Below, one piece after another: positions 1 to 7,519 of a DNA stretch of 64,000 nucleotides. The notes beneath the pieces were generated by a model. It was not told where the DNA came from. It was given only the letters and a program-made list of their open reading frames with translations, and searched no databases. Both the position numbers and the translations under genes were made by a program. The stretch's first letter is position 1. Every line of letters starts with the position of its first letter. The stretch covers positions 1-64,000 of the forward strand of contig JBJEJH010000032.1 in the NCBI GenBank assembly GCA_051877855.1, written 5' to 3'. This stretch comes from MGBC120314 sp051877855 (GTDB lineage: Bacteria > Bacillota > Clostridia > Lachnospirales > Lachnospiraceae).

Positions 1-515
1 AGGATTCGTCCCTCCCACTTTCCCTATGCCGCCGGATAACCTGCCACGCTGGTTTCTCCCTCAGCGCGGCATAGGAATTCGCCTCTCCCCTCTTTCCCTA
101 TGCCGCCGGATAACCTGCCACGCTGTTTTCCCCCTCGGCGCGGCATAGGGATTCGCCACTCCCCACTTTCCCTATGCCGCCGGACACCCCGCCGCAATGT
201 TTTCTCCCTCAGCGCGGCATAGGGATTCGCCTCTCCCACTTTCCCTATGCCGCCACACAACCCGCCGCACTGGTTTCTCCCTCGGCGCGGCATAGGGATC
301 CGCCTCTCCCTCTTTCCCTATGCCGCCGGATAACCTGCCACGCTGTTTTCTCCCTCGGCGCGGCATAGGGATCCGCCTCTCACCTCTTTCCCTATTCCGC
401 CGGATAACCCGCCGCGCTGTTTCTCCCTCGGCGCGGCATAGGGATTCGTCCCTCCCACTTTCCCTATGCCGCCACACAACCCGCCGCGCTGTTTTCTCCC
501 TCGGCGCGGCATAGG
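1..515. repeat. Array of 72-74 bp hairpin-forming tandem repeats
   Basis: CCCTATGCCGC or a one-base variant starts at 22, 96, 170, 243, 316, 390 and 462, giving a period of 72-74 bp, and the array is cut by the window start. Each unit carries the inverted partner GCGGCATAGGG about 33 nt later, so each can fold into a 10-11 bp stem; in the first complete unit the arms are 23-32 and 66-75. Units are separated by about 20 nt of pyrimidine-rich sequence. The array is clearly GC-richer than the AT-rich DNA around it. The period is not a multiple of three, which argues against a repeat protein. I recognise no named family. Confidence 0.9.
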
Positions 516-775
516 ACTTGCCAGAAAAACCCGCCGGATAACCTGCTAAGGAAACTCACCAGGCATCCTGCCACAAAAACTCGCCGGATACTCCGCCTGA
601 CAAACACCAAAAACAATTATTAAATACACTCAAAAATCATAATATGGGAATTATTACATGCCAGAATATTTTAAAAATAAAAATATGGCATAGAACTAAT
701 AGAAAAAATAGTTTTATACGCCGGCACTCACAATTCATGTAAGTGCCGGATGTAAAATTAATAGAAACATACAAT
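516..775. other. Gene-free stretch with decayed repeat pieces
   Basis: From 516 to about 600 there are fragments resembling the array's loop sequence (CGCCGGATA and similar) without a full hairpin. After that the DNA is AT-rich with no ORF that has a ribosome site. The only other structure is the stem-loop at 721-749. Confidence 0.6.
721..749 (-). terminator. Likely terminator of dapF
   Basis: CCGGCACT (721-728) pairs with AGTGCCGG (742-749). It lies 27 bp after the dapF stop on the minus strand and is followed on that strand by AT-rich sequence with a T run a little further on, so it is an imperfect rho-independent terminator. Confidence 0.5.
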
Positions 776-1612
776 TTACTCGATTTCAATTGTACCTTCA
801 AAAACCGTAGTTGCAGGACCTTCCATGAAGATTAAGTCCCTTTCCCGATCCCAGGTAATTTTAAGATCACCACCAAGCAGCTTAATCGTGGCTTCATTCT
901 CACAAAGCCCATTAAGGACAGAAGCCACCAAAGTTGCACAGGCACCGGTTCCGCAAGCCCATGTTTCCCCTGCTCCACGTTCCCACACACGCATCTTTAA
1001 GGTTTTACGGTCAACTACCTCAATAAACTCCGTATTCGTTCTTTCCGGAAACACCTCATGGTGTTCAAAAAGTGGTCCGATTTTCTCAATTTCAAGATCA
1101 TCAATGGAATCCATATATACAATAGCATGAGGATTACCCATGGATACGCAGGTCATCTCATATTCTTTTCCCGCTACAGTAATCTTTTCATTAATGACAG
1201 GAGTTTTGGATGCCTTCACAGGAATCTTATCCGCTTCAAGAATAGGATTACCCATATTAACCTTTACAGATGCGACTTTGCCATCTACAACATTAAGATC
1301 CAAGTACTTTATGCCGGCTAATGTATCCACCGCCACCTGTGTCTTATTGGTCAATCCCTTATCATAAACAAACTTTCCGACACAACGAATTCCATTACCG
1401 CACATGGCAGAACGAGATCCATCTGCATTATACATTTCCATAAAGAAATCCGCCTTCTCGGATGACTTAATCAAAATCAATCCGTCAGAGCCAATTCCAA
1501 AATGTCGATCACTGACTTTCTTTGCGATCTCACTTGGGTTCTTCATTTCATTCTTAGTGCAGTCCACATAAACGTAATCATTACCGCAGCCTTCCATCTT
1601 TGTAAAAACCAT
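776..1612 (-). CDS. dapF: Diaminopimelate epimerase
   Basis: Converts LL- to meso-diaminopimelate in the lysine and peptidoglycan precursor pathway; cytoplasmic. The 278-aa length is normal for DapF. The two catalytic cysteine regions are visible: MCGNGIRC in the N-terminal half and WACGTGACA in the C-terminal half, with ERGAGET just before the latter. The start has an upstream AAGGGG at suitable spacing. It appears to be a single-gene unit: a terminator for the upstream ANTAR gene lies between them, so dapF must have its own promoter, though I could not identify a convincing -35/-10 pair. A partial copy of the foldback family (TTTGCGAAAC) sits in its leader region. Confidence 0.97.
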   Translation of the reverse strand: MVFTKMEGCGNDYVYVDCTKNEMKNPSEIAKKVSDRHFGIGSDGLILIKSSEKADFFMEMYNADGSRSAMCGNGIRCVGKFVYDKGLTNKTQVAVDTLAGIKYLDLNVVDGKVASVKVNMGNPILEADKIPVKASKTPVINEKITVAGKEYEMTCVSMGNPHAIVYMDSIDDLEIEKIGPLFEHHEVFPERTNTEFIEVVDRKTLKMRVWERGAGETWACGTGACATLVASVLNGLCENEATIKLLGGDLKITWDRERDLIFMEGPATTVFEGTIEIE

Positions 1613-1644
1613 CGTCTCATCCCCTTATACTTCTGTTATTTTCT

Positions 1645-1668
1645 AGTAATTTGCGAAACAAACTTATG
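1645..1668. repeat. Partial foldback-family end (degenerate)
   Basis: Contains ATTTGCGAAAC, the end motif of the foldback elements at 6897-6966 and 50094-50154, followed by a short AAACTTATGC-like segment. Only one end is recognisable, so this is probably a decayed copy or a chance match. Confidence 0.35.
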
Positions 1669-1704
1669 CAAAACCATCTGCACTCTAGTGTACCAAATTG
1701 ACTG

Positions 1705-1746
1705 TAAAAAAGAAAGGATTTAGAAAACATTTTTCTAAATCCTTTT
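1705..1746 (-). terminator. Terminator of the glnA-ANTAR unit
   Basis: AAAGGATTTAGAAAA pairs with a near-perfect complement ending at 1746. The plus-strand A run at 1706-1711 gives a T run after the stem on the minus strand, as expected for a rho-independent terminator just past the ANTAR gene. Confidence 0.75.
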
Positions 1747-1768
1747 AATTCTCAATAAAAAGAATAAA

Positions 1769-2320
1769 TTATCCATAAATGCTCATAACCATGGCAGCAG
1801 TCTCAACCATACTGTTACCACTGTCCATAGAACATTTTTGTATGTATTTGTGCGCTTCACCTTCTGTCATGTTATTCTTCTCAATCAGAAGTCTCTTGGC
1901 ATCACGAATCAGATTCTGTTCTTCCTCACTGCGCACCTTCGGCCGCTGACGTTCCCTGCGCCTCTGCATGATCTGAGTTTCGATAATCATGTTCAGCGTC
2001 TCCGATAACGCCTGCACCTTAAGCGGCATCGACACAAAAACCACATCGGAATCATCACGTTCATTCCAATGGGACTCCGATGCCACAAGAAGCATCTTAA
2101 AATGCCTTGGAAGCGAATCCATCAGATCCGTATATAACATATCCGTAAGTTTATATCCGCATACCACAACACCACCATCAAGGTGATCTAACTGACTTAA
2201 AACATTAGCACCCGAAGTGCAGTATGACACAACATTAAAACCATTTTTACTCAAAATGGTTTTAATATTTCTTGCATCATCTACCCTTGGAAATGCCACG
2301 ATAACATTTGTTGTAACCAT
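1769..2320 (-). CDS. Response regulator-like protein with ANTAR output domain
   Basis: 183 aa: an N-terminal receiver-like domain (about 1-115), a charged linker (RRRERQRPKVRSEEEQ), and a C-terminal ANTAR helical domain (about 125-183, ending METAAMVMSIYG-like). ANTAR domains bind RNA and antagonise transcription termination, often for nitrogen genes. It lies 33 bp downstream of glnA on the same strand before a terminator, so the two are probably cotranscribed and functionally linked. Oddity: where receivers carry the phosphoacceptor Asp after the third beta strand, this protein has VVVCGYKL, so it may act without phosphorylation. No histidine kinase is adjacent. Confidence 0.88.
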   Translation of the reverse strand: MVTTNVIVAFPRVDDARNIKTILSKNGFNVVSYCTSGANVLSQLDHLDGGVVVCGYKLTDMLYTDLMDSLPRHFKMLLVASESHWNERDDSDVVFVSMPLKVQALSETLNMIIETQIMQRRRERQRPKVRSEEEQNLIRDAKRLLIEKNNMTEGEAHKYIQKCSMDSGNSMVETAAMVMSIYG

Positions 2321-2353
2321 AAAAATCCTCTTCAGTCATAAATATCCTTTATT

Positions 2354-3685
2354 TTAGTACTTTTCGAGGTAACGGTCAATCTCCCAATCGGAAACATATT
2401 CATTAAATAATGCCCATTCGTTCTTCTTAGCCTCAATATACTTGCCACTGATATGCTCGCCCAGAACTTCCTGGATAAACTTATCCTTCTCAAGACCCTC
2501 AATTGCCTGGCCAAGATTTTCCGGAAGACTGGTAATACCCATCTCCCGCTTCTCTTCTTCTGTCAATTCAAAGATATTGCAGTCCACACTCTTTGGCGGA
2601 GTGAGCTTTCTGCGAATACCATCAAGACCCGCCTCAAGACACACAGCCAGTGCAAGATACGGATTAGCAGCGGAGTCCGGGCAACGAAGTTCGGTTCTTG
2701 TACCGGCACCACGGGAGGCAGGAATACGAACCAGAGGACTTCTGTTCTTTGCTGACCATGCCACATAAATCGGAGCTTCGTAACCGGGAACCAATCTCTT
2801 ATAAGAGTTTACTAACGGATTGGTGATTGCAGCGATACCATTCATATGCTCCATGATACCTGCGATAAAATGATATGCTGTCTCACTAAGACCATTAGCA
2901 TCCTCCGGATCATTAAATGCATTCTGTCCATCCTTAAAAAGTGACATATTGATGTGCATACCGGAACCGGCAACACCATACTTTGGCTTTGGCATAAAAG
3001 TTGCATATAAGCCATGTCTCTTGGCAATCGTCTTAACCGCAAGCTTGAATGTCATAATCTTATCTGCTGCCGCCATAGCTTCATCATACTTGAAGTCAAT
3101 CTCGTGCTGCGCCGGAGCACACTCGTGGTGGGATGCCTCAATTTCAAATCCCATATCCTCAAGAGTAAGAACCATATCACGTCTTACATTTTCACCAAGA
3201 TCGGATGGACCAAGGTCAAAATAGCCGGCCTTATCCAAGGTATCCGTTGTCGGTCTTCCATCCTCATCTGTAAGGAACAGGAAGAACTCACACTCAGGTC
3301 CTACATTAAATGTATATCCCATATCCGCCGCATCCTTGATGGCACGACGAAGCACGTAACGCGGATCACCTTCAAATGGCTTGCCATCGGTTCCGTAAAC
3401 ATCACAAATCAAACGTGCAACCTTGCCCTGCTGTGGTCTCCAAGGGAAGATTACAAAACTGTCAAGATCCGGATAAAGGTACATATCGGACTCCTCAATA
3501 CGAACAAAACCTTCGATTGAAGAACCATCAAACATACACTTGTTATTTAACGCCTTCTCTAACTGGCTTTTAGTGATTGCCACATTCTTTAACTTTCCAA
3601 AAATATCTGTAAACTGAAGACGTATAAACTCTACATCCTCTTCTTCTACCATACGAATAATATCCTGTTTTGTATACTTACTCAT
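2354..3685 (-). CDS. glnA: Glutamine synthetase, type I
   Basis: ATP-dependent synthesis of glutamine from glutamate and ammonium; cytoplasmic dodecamer. The 443-aa length fits the GSI-alpha form of Gram-positive bacteria. Visible motifs include DGSSIEGFVRIEESDMYLYP (with the arginine linked to feedback inhibition in Bacillus) and the ammonium/ATP region GSGMHINMSL. The segment aligned with the E. coli adenylylation site (NLYDL) reads NIFEL, so the target tyrosine is absent and adenylylation is unlikely. It has a strong promoter and a ribosome site AGGAGG. The downstream ANTAR regulator probably shares its mRNA. Confidence 0.98.
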   Translation of the reverse strand: MSKYTKQDIIRMVEEEDVEFIRLQFTDIFGKLKNVAITKSQLEKALNNKCMFDGSSIEGFVRIEESDMYLYPDLDSFVIFPWRPQQGKVARLICDVYGTDGKPFEGDPRYVLRRAIKDAADMGYTFNVGPECEFFLFLTDEDGRPTTDTLDKAGYFDLGPSDLGENVRRDMVLTLEDMGFEIEASHHECAPAQHEIDFKYDEAMAAADKIMTFKLAVKTIAKRHGLYATFMPKPKYGVAGSGMHINMSLFKDGQNAFNDPEDANGLSETAYHFIAGIMEHMNGIAAITNPLVNSYKRLVPGYEAPIYVAWSAKNRSPLVRIPASRGAGTRTELRCPDSAANPYLALAVCLEAGLDGIRRKLTPPKSVDCNIFELTEEEKREMGITSLPENLGQAIEGLEKDKFIQEVLGEHISGKYIEAKKNEWALFNEYVSDWEIDRYLEKY

Positions 3686-3711
3686 GTTTCCTCCTTATTG
3701 CCCTCCGGCTA

Positions 3712-3776
3712 ATAACATATTTATTGATATTATCCCAATTTTTAAAGTAATTGTCAATGAAAAGTAAATATGTTAT
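3712..3776. promoter_or_regulatory. Inverted repeat bracketing the glnA promoter
   Basis: ATAACATATTTA at 3712-3723 and its exact complement TAAATATGTTAT at 3765-3776 lie symmetrically around the -10/-35 pair. A 12-bp perfect match at this position suggests a pair of operator half-sites or a looping repressor site. The regulator is unknown. Confidence 0.5.
3729..3757 (-). promoter_or_regulatory. glnA promoter
   Basis: On the minus strand, TTGACA (3752-3757) and GATAAT (3729-3734) are separated by 17 bp: a near-consensus vegetative promoter. The predicted start lies near 3722, giving a leader of only about 36 nt. Confidence 0.85.
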
Positions 3777-3869
3777 TCTATATTTGCCGTGTTAAACCGA
3801 AACTTATTCTTAATAAAATTAAGTTTAACTGCACTTTTATTCACATTCTGAAGTTTTGAGGAAAAGAAA

Positions 3870-5237
3870 ATGAAGAAAAATACATTAACCATCATTTTAG
3901 TACTTTCCCTTATGGTAATAAGTGGATGTACTAAATCTGTAGCTACCGATTCATCCGTAAACTATGAACCCGTGACAATTGTAGAAGAAACTACCACGGC
4001 GGAACCGGAAACCGAAACGGATCCACCCTTTGAGCCTGTTTCCATCGATGTTATGATGGTAGGTGATATTCTGGCCCACGAGGGAGTATATCACAGCGGC
4101 TACTTCCCGGACGGAACCGTCAACTTTGATCACCTTTTTGCCAATATCACCGATGAAATTCAGTCTGCAGACATTTCCATTGTTAATCAGGAGGTTATGC
4201 TGGGTGGTATTGAACTTGGACTTTCCGGTTATCCATGTTTTAACAGTCCAACCGAACTTGGCGATGCCCTGGTGAATGCAGGGTTCAACGTAGTACTTCA
4301 CGCCACGAATCATGCCCTTGACAAAGGTGCCATCGGCGTAGATAACACCCTGAATTTCTGGAAAACAAAACATCCCGAAATCAATGTTCTCGGGATTCAC
4401 GATGCGGATTTTACCGATTACGAGACCCGGGATATCTGTGTATATGAACAGGATGGGCTTCGTATCGCAATTCTCAACTACACTTACGGAACCAATGGCA
4501 TTCCGTTTCCACAGGGACGACCGCTGATTGTCAATCTTCTGGACGAGGAAAAAGTGGCACAGGACGTGACCCGAGCCAAGGAAATAGCTGATTTCGTAAT
4601 CGTCTGTCCTCACTGGGGAACCGAATATGTCTACAATCCGGATTCCTACCAGAAGAATTGGACTAAGATCTTCTATGATCTCGGTGTTGACCTGGTAATC
4701 GGAACCCATCCGCACGTCATTGAACCGGTGGAATGGATTAAATCCGAGGAAAATGATCACCGCATGCTGGTTTATTACTCTCTTGGAAACTTCGTATCCA
4801 ACCAGGATCGTCTTCCAAGAATGCTTGGTGCCATGGCAAAAATCACTATCACCATGGATAAGGCAGAAAATGTCGACCCTGCCGATAAGCTGATTCTTGG
4901 AGGCGAGACCAAGACCATCCGCGGTGATGAAAACATTATAGGAACCAAAGAGGGGGACGAGCTGGTGGTATACATTTCCGATTACAGCGTCATTCCGTTA
5001 GTCACACACAAGCTTTTTGGACCGGGACTGATTACGACCTACAAGTTAGATGATTACACGGATGAATTAGCTGCCAAGAATCGAATTAATTCCGATGAGC
5101 CGGGCTTCTCGGTGGCATATCTTAAAGATCTTGCTAACCGGGTATTCGGAGATCTGTACCCAATCGAAGGAGGAAATGCATCCTCATCGGAAAACGCCCA
5201 GGAATCACAAGTGCAGGGATCACAGGCACAGGATTAG
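3870..5237 (+). CDS. CapA-family lipoprotein (calcineurin-like fold)
   Basis: 455-aa predicted lipoprotein: signal sequence with lipobox ISGC at residues 17-20, an acidic/Thr-rich linker, then a CapA domain. CapA proteins are metallophosphatase-like and include poly-gamma-glutamate synthesis proteins, but most homologues have no proven activity. Motifs seen: VGDILAHEGVY, HATNHALDKG, CPHWGTEY, GTHPHVIEPVEW and YYSLGNFVSNQ, which cover the expected metal-binding and active-site blocks. The C-terminus is Ser/Gln-rich and likely disordered. The gene is alone, divergent from glnA and convergent with the aldo/keto reductase, with a bidirectional terminator after it. No other capsule genes are nearby, so the role is open. 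Confidence 0.88.
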   Translation: MKKNTLTIILVLSLMVISGCTKSVATDSSVNYEPVTIVEETTTAEPETETDPPFEPVSIDVMMVGDILAHEGVYHSGYFPDGTVNFDHLFANITDEIQSADISIVNQEVMLGGIELGLSGYPCFNSPTELGDALVNAGFNVVLHATNHALDKGAIGVDNTLNFWKTKHPEINVLGIHDADFTDYETRDICVYEQDGLRIAILNYTYGTNGIPFPQGRPLIVNLLDEEKVAQDVTRAKEIADFVIVCPHWGTEYVYNPDSYQKNWTKIFYDLGVDLVIGTHPHVIEPVEWIKSEENDHRMLVYYSLGNFVSNQDRLPRMLGAMAKITITMDKAENVDPADKLILGGETKTIRGDENIIGTKEGDELVVYISDYSVIPLVTHKLFGPGLITTYKLDDYTDELAAKNRINSDEPGFSVAYLKDLANRVFGDLYPIEGGNASSSENAQESQVQGSQAQD

Positions 5238-5273
5238 ACCGATACCCGTAACCGTTTTAATACCTAATTCAAC

Positions 5274-5316
5274 AAAAAACGGCAGATACCATATCATATG
5301 GATCTGCCGTTTTATT
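5274..5316. terminator. Bidirectional terminator, capA-like / aldo-keto reductase
   Basis: AAAACGGCAGAT (5276-5287) pairs with ATCTGCCGTTTT (5302-5313). The loop continues the helix (CCATAT/ATATGG) with one bulged base. Runs of A before and T after the stem allow it to serve both converging genes. Confidence 0.88.
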
Positions 5317-5348
5317 TTAACCATAGCAATATCACTCTTTTTCTTTAA

Positions 5349-6449
5349 TCACTTTTCAAACTTCGCAATCTCCTTAAGATGCTCCGGAATCTCGATATGC
5401 TGCGGACAATTCCTTACACACTGACGACATCCTATACAATCTGAAGACTTACCTCTTTCGTAAATAATCCGGTTATGATACATCGTTGAAAAATTTCCAT
5501 TCATGGCATAATTATTATACAACCCGAAAAGCCCCGGTATCGGAATGTTCTTTGGACACACTTCCATACAATACCCACAGGAAGTACATGGCACTTTAAC
5601 ACTTTCGTGAATGATTTCAACTACCTTTGAAAGAAGTTCTCGTTCTTCTTCACTCAAGGGGTTCACATCACTCATAATTGTGGTATTATCCAGCACCTGC
5701 TCCAAGTTACTCATTCCGCTTAAAACCATCATGACGCCTTCAAGGGATGCCGCAAACCGGAGTGCATAAGATGCCGGTGAAGCATCCGGATTATATGCAC
5801 CCAGTAATTCTTCTGCTTTTCCCGGAAGATTTGCAAGCGTACCGCCTTTTACAGGTTCCATTACCACAATTGGTTTCTGATACTTTCTTGCAGTTTCATA
5901 ACACTTTTTCGACTGGATAATCTTATTTTCCCAATCCAGATAATTAATCTGAAGCTGGACAAAATCCACCTCCGGATGTTCCGTCAGAATCCTGTCAAGG
6001 GTATCTGCATCATCATGGAAGGAAAAACCCAGTTTTTTAATTTTTCCCTCTTCCTTCTTCTGCAGGGCAAATTCAAACCCTCCAAACGCCTTGGTCTTTG
6101 CATAACGGTCCTTTCCCATATTATGCATGAGGTAATAATCAAAATATCCTACCCCTGTCCGCTTTAACTGCATGTCGAAATACATCGGATATTCCTCTTT
6201 TGCCTTCACCAGTACCGTCGGCATCTTATCTGCAAAAACATACTCGCTTCGATGGTGCCGGTCCACAAGTGCGGCCTTCATTGCAGCCTCGGATTTCTGT
6301 TCATGGTACGGAAACGCCGTGTCAAAATATGTAAATCCTGCATCTAAAAATGCATCCACCATCCGATTTAAAAGTTCCTGATTAATGGAAGACTTATCTT
6401 CCGGATTCAACAGCGGAAGCCGCATGGCTCCAAAACCTAATTTTTTCAT
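5349..6449 (-). CDS. Aldo/keto reductase with C-terminal 4Fe-4S ferredoxin domain
   Basis: 366 aa. The N-terminal 270 residues form an aldo/keto reductase barrel (MKKLGFGAMRLPLL start, DTAFPYHEQKSE with the catalytic Tyr). The C-terminus holds two ferredoxin cysteine sets, CTSCGYCMEVCP and CIGCRQCVRNCP, predicting two [4Fe-4S] clusters. This architecture is common in anaerobic Firmicutes and is thought to couple NAD(P)H- or ferredoxin-dependent reduction of carbonyl compounds; the substrate is unknown. The AGAGG ribosome site supports this start. It sits 52 bp downstream of the glyoxalase-like gene on the same strand, which hints at a shared role in aldehyde handling. Confidence 0.93.
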   Translation of the reverse strand: MKKLGFGAMRLPLLNPEDKSSINQELLNRMVDAFLDAGFTYFDTAFPYHEQKSEAAMKAALVDRHHRSEYVFADKMPTVLVKAKEEYPMYFDMQLKRTGVGYFDYYLMHNMGKDRYAKTKAFGGFEFALQKKEEGKIKKLGFSFHDDADTLDRILTEHPEVDFVQLQINYLDWENKIIQSKKCYETARKYQKPIVVMEPVKGGTLANLPGKAEELLGAYNPDASPASYALRFAASLEGVMMVLSGMSNLEQVLDNTTIMSDVNPLSEEERELLSKVVEIIHESVKVPCTSCGYCMEVCPKNIPIPGLFGLYNNYAMNGNFSTMYHNRIIYERGKSSDCIGCRQCVRNCPQHIEIPEHLKEIAKFEK

Positions 6450-6501
6450 GGTAAACCTCTTTTTCTTTCAAAAAATCCTGTTGCCGTAATCTTTGATTTT
6501 C

Positions 6502-6864
6502 TTATCTTTCAGGCACAATTTCCAACCAATAGCCATCCGGGTCAGTAATAAAATATATTCCCATGGTCGGATTTTCAAAGCAAATGCAACCCATTTCTTC
6601 ATGAAGTTTATGCGCCGCCTCATAATCATCCGTCCGAAAAGCAAGATGAAATTCACATTCTCCCAGGTTATATGGCTGTGGGTGCTCTTTTAGCCAGGTC
6701 AATTCCAGTTCAAACGTACTTTCATCATTTCCTACATATACAATGATAAATTCCTCTCCATTGATACGGCGTTTTTCATGCAATCCCAGTGCTTTCTCAT
6801 AAAAATCCAGAGACTTTTCCAGATTTGATACATTATAATTTTCGTGGTACATCTTAAATTTCAT
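6502..6864 (-). CDS. Glyoxalase-like (VOC superfamily) protein
   Basis: 120-aa single-domain protein with two beta-alpha-beta-beta-beta units. Features typical of lactoylglutathione lyase-like proteins are HENYNVSNLEKSLDFYEKAL at the N-terminus, the ECEFHLAF strand with Glu and His, and the terminal DPDGYWLEIVPE containing the last metal-ligand Glu. It would act on methylglyoxal adducts or a related alpha-keto compound in the cytoplasm. It is probably cotranscribed with the aldo/keto reductase downstream. Confidence 0.88.
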   Translation of the reverse strand: MKFKMYHENYNVSNLEKSLDFYEKALGLHEKRRINGEEFIIVYVGNDESTFELELTWLKEHPQPYNLGECEFHLAFRTDDYEAAHKLHEEMGCICFENPTMGIYFITDPDGYWLEIVPER

Positions 6865-6896
6865 AAAACTAATCCCCTTTCATTTTTTATATAATA

Positions 6897-6966
6897 GGTA
6901 TTTGCGAAACGAACTATCAATTACATAAGAGAATGTTTGTGTAATCCAAACAGTTTCGCAAACACC
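6897..6966. repeat. Foldback element B (70 bp)
   Basis: The ends GGTATTTGCGAAAC (6897-6910) and GTTTCGCAAACACC (6953-6966) match as an inverted repeat at 13 of 14 positions. Inside lies ATTACA...TGTAAT and the sequence CGAACTATCAATTACATAAG, also found in the element at 62470-62641. It is intergenic, between the glyoxalase-like gene and the leuD terminator. Confidence 0.8.
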
Positions 6967-6976
6967 TTTTATCAAG

Positions 6977-7009
6977 AAAAGGTTGAAGAAAAAATTTCTC
7001 CAACCTTTT
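6977..7009 (-). terminator. Terminator of leuCD
   Basis: AAAAGGTTG (6977-6985) pairs with CAACCTTTT (7001-7009), with further AGAAA/TTTCT pairing inside. It lies just past the leuD stop on the minus strand. Confidence 0.75.
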
Positions 7010-7018
7010 TACATTTGC

Positions 7019-7504
7019 TTACTTGTTATTGATATAATTAATCAAACCTTCTACCTTGATAATCTTCTGCATGAATTCCGGGAAAGCCTGACCCTGAAAC
7101 TCCTTCCCCGTTGTCACATCCGTAATCACACCGGTATCGAAGTTAATCTCTACCTCATCGCCATTGGCGATTGCCTTGGCAGCCTCCGGACATTCAATAA
7201 TCGGAAGTCCGATATTAATGGCATTACGGTAGAAAATTCTTGCAAATGTCTCTGCAATAACACAGGAAACTCCTGCTGCCTTGATGGCAATCGGTGCATG
7301 CTCTCTTGAAGAGCCGCAGCCAAAGTTCTTATTGGCAACAATGATGTCGCCCTTCTTAACATTCTTTACAAAATCCTTATCAATATCTTCCATACAATGT
7401 GTTGCCAATTCCGCCGGATCGGAGGAATTCAGATATCTTGCCGGAATAATTACATCTGTGTCCACGTTGTCACCAAACTTAAATACGGTACCTTTTGCCT
7501 GCAT
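7019..7504 (-). CDS. leuD: 3-isopropylmalate dehydratase small subunit
   Basis: Swivel-domain subunit of isopropylmalate isomerase, which converts 2- to 3-isopropylmalate in leucine synthesis. 161 aa, the short form typical of Clostridia and archaea. Motifs: GDNVDTDVIIPARYLN at the N-terminus and FGCGSSREHAP, the substrate-specificity loop region. It follows leuC by 15 bp with AGGAGG between them, so the two are translated from one mRNA. Confidence 0.96.
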   Translation of the reverse strand: MQAKGTVFKFGDNVDTDVIIPARYLNSSDPAELATHCMEDIDKDFVKNVKKGDIIVANKNFGCGSSREHAPIAIKAAGVSCVIAETFARIFYRNAINIGLPIIECPEAAKAIANGDEVEINFDTGVITDVTTGKEFQGQAFPEFMQKIIKVEGLINYINNK

Positions 7505-7519
7505 ATTCTCTTCCTCCTC

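Noticed and set aside
24..514. Open frames in the repeat array as coding for Arg/Gly-rich repeat proteins
   Set aside because: The 72-74 bp period shifts frame from unit to unit, frames exist on both strands, and there are no ribosome sites. The hairpin symmetry explains the sequence.
1..515. CRISPR array
   Set aside because: Units are long, vary in length and sequence, and lack unique spacers of constant size; no cas genes are present.
3686..3722. ANTAR-binding double hairpin in the glnA leader
   Set aside because: The predicted leader is only about 36 nt and contains only a weak GCC/GGC stem, not two hexaloop hairpins.
3951..4760. 269-aa frame antisense to the CapA-like gene
   Set aside because: It is the shadow of a clear conserved gene, has no ribosome site and gives no recognisable domain.
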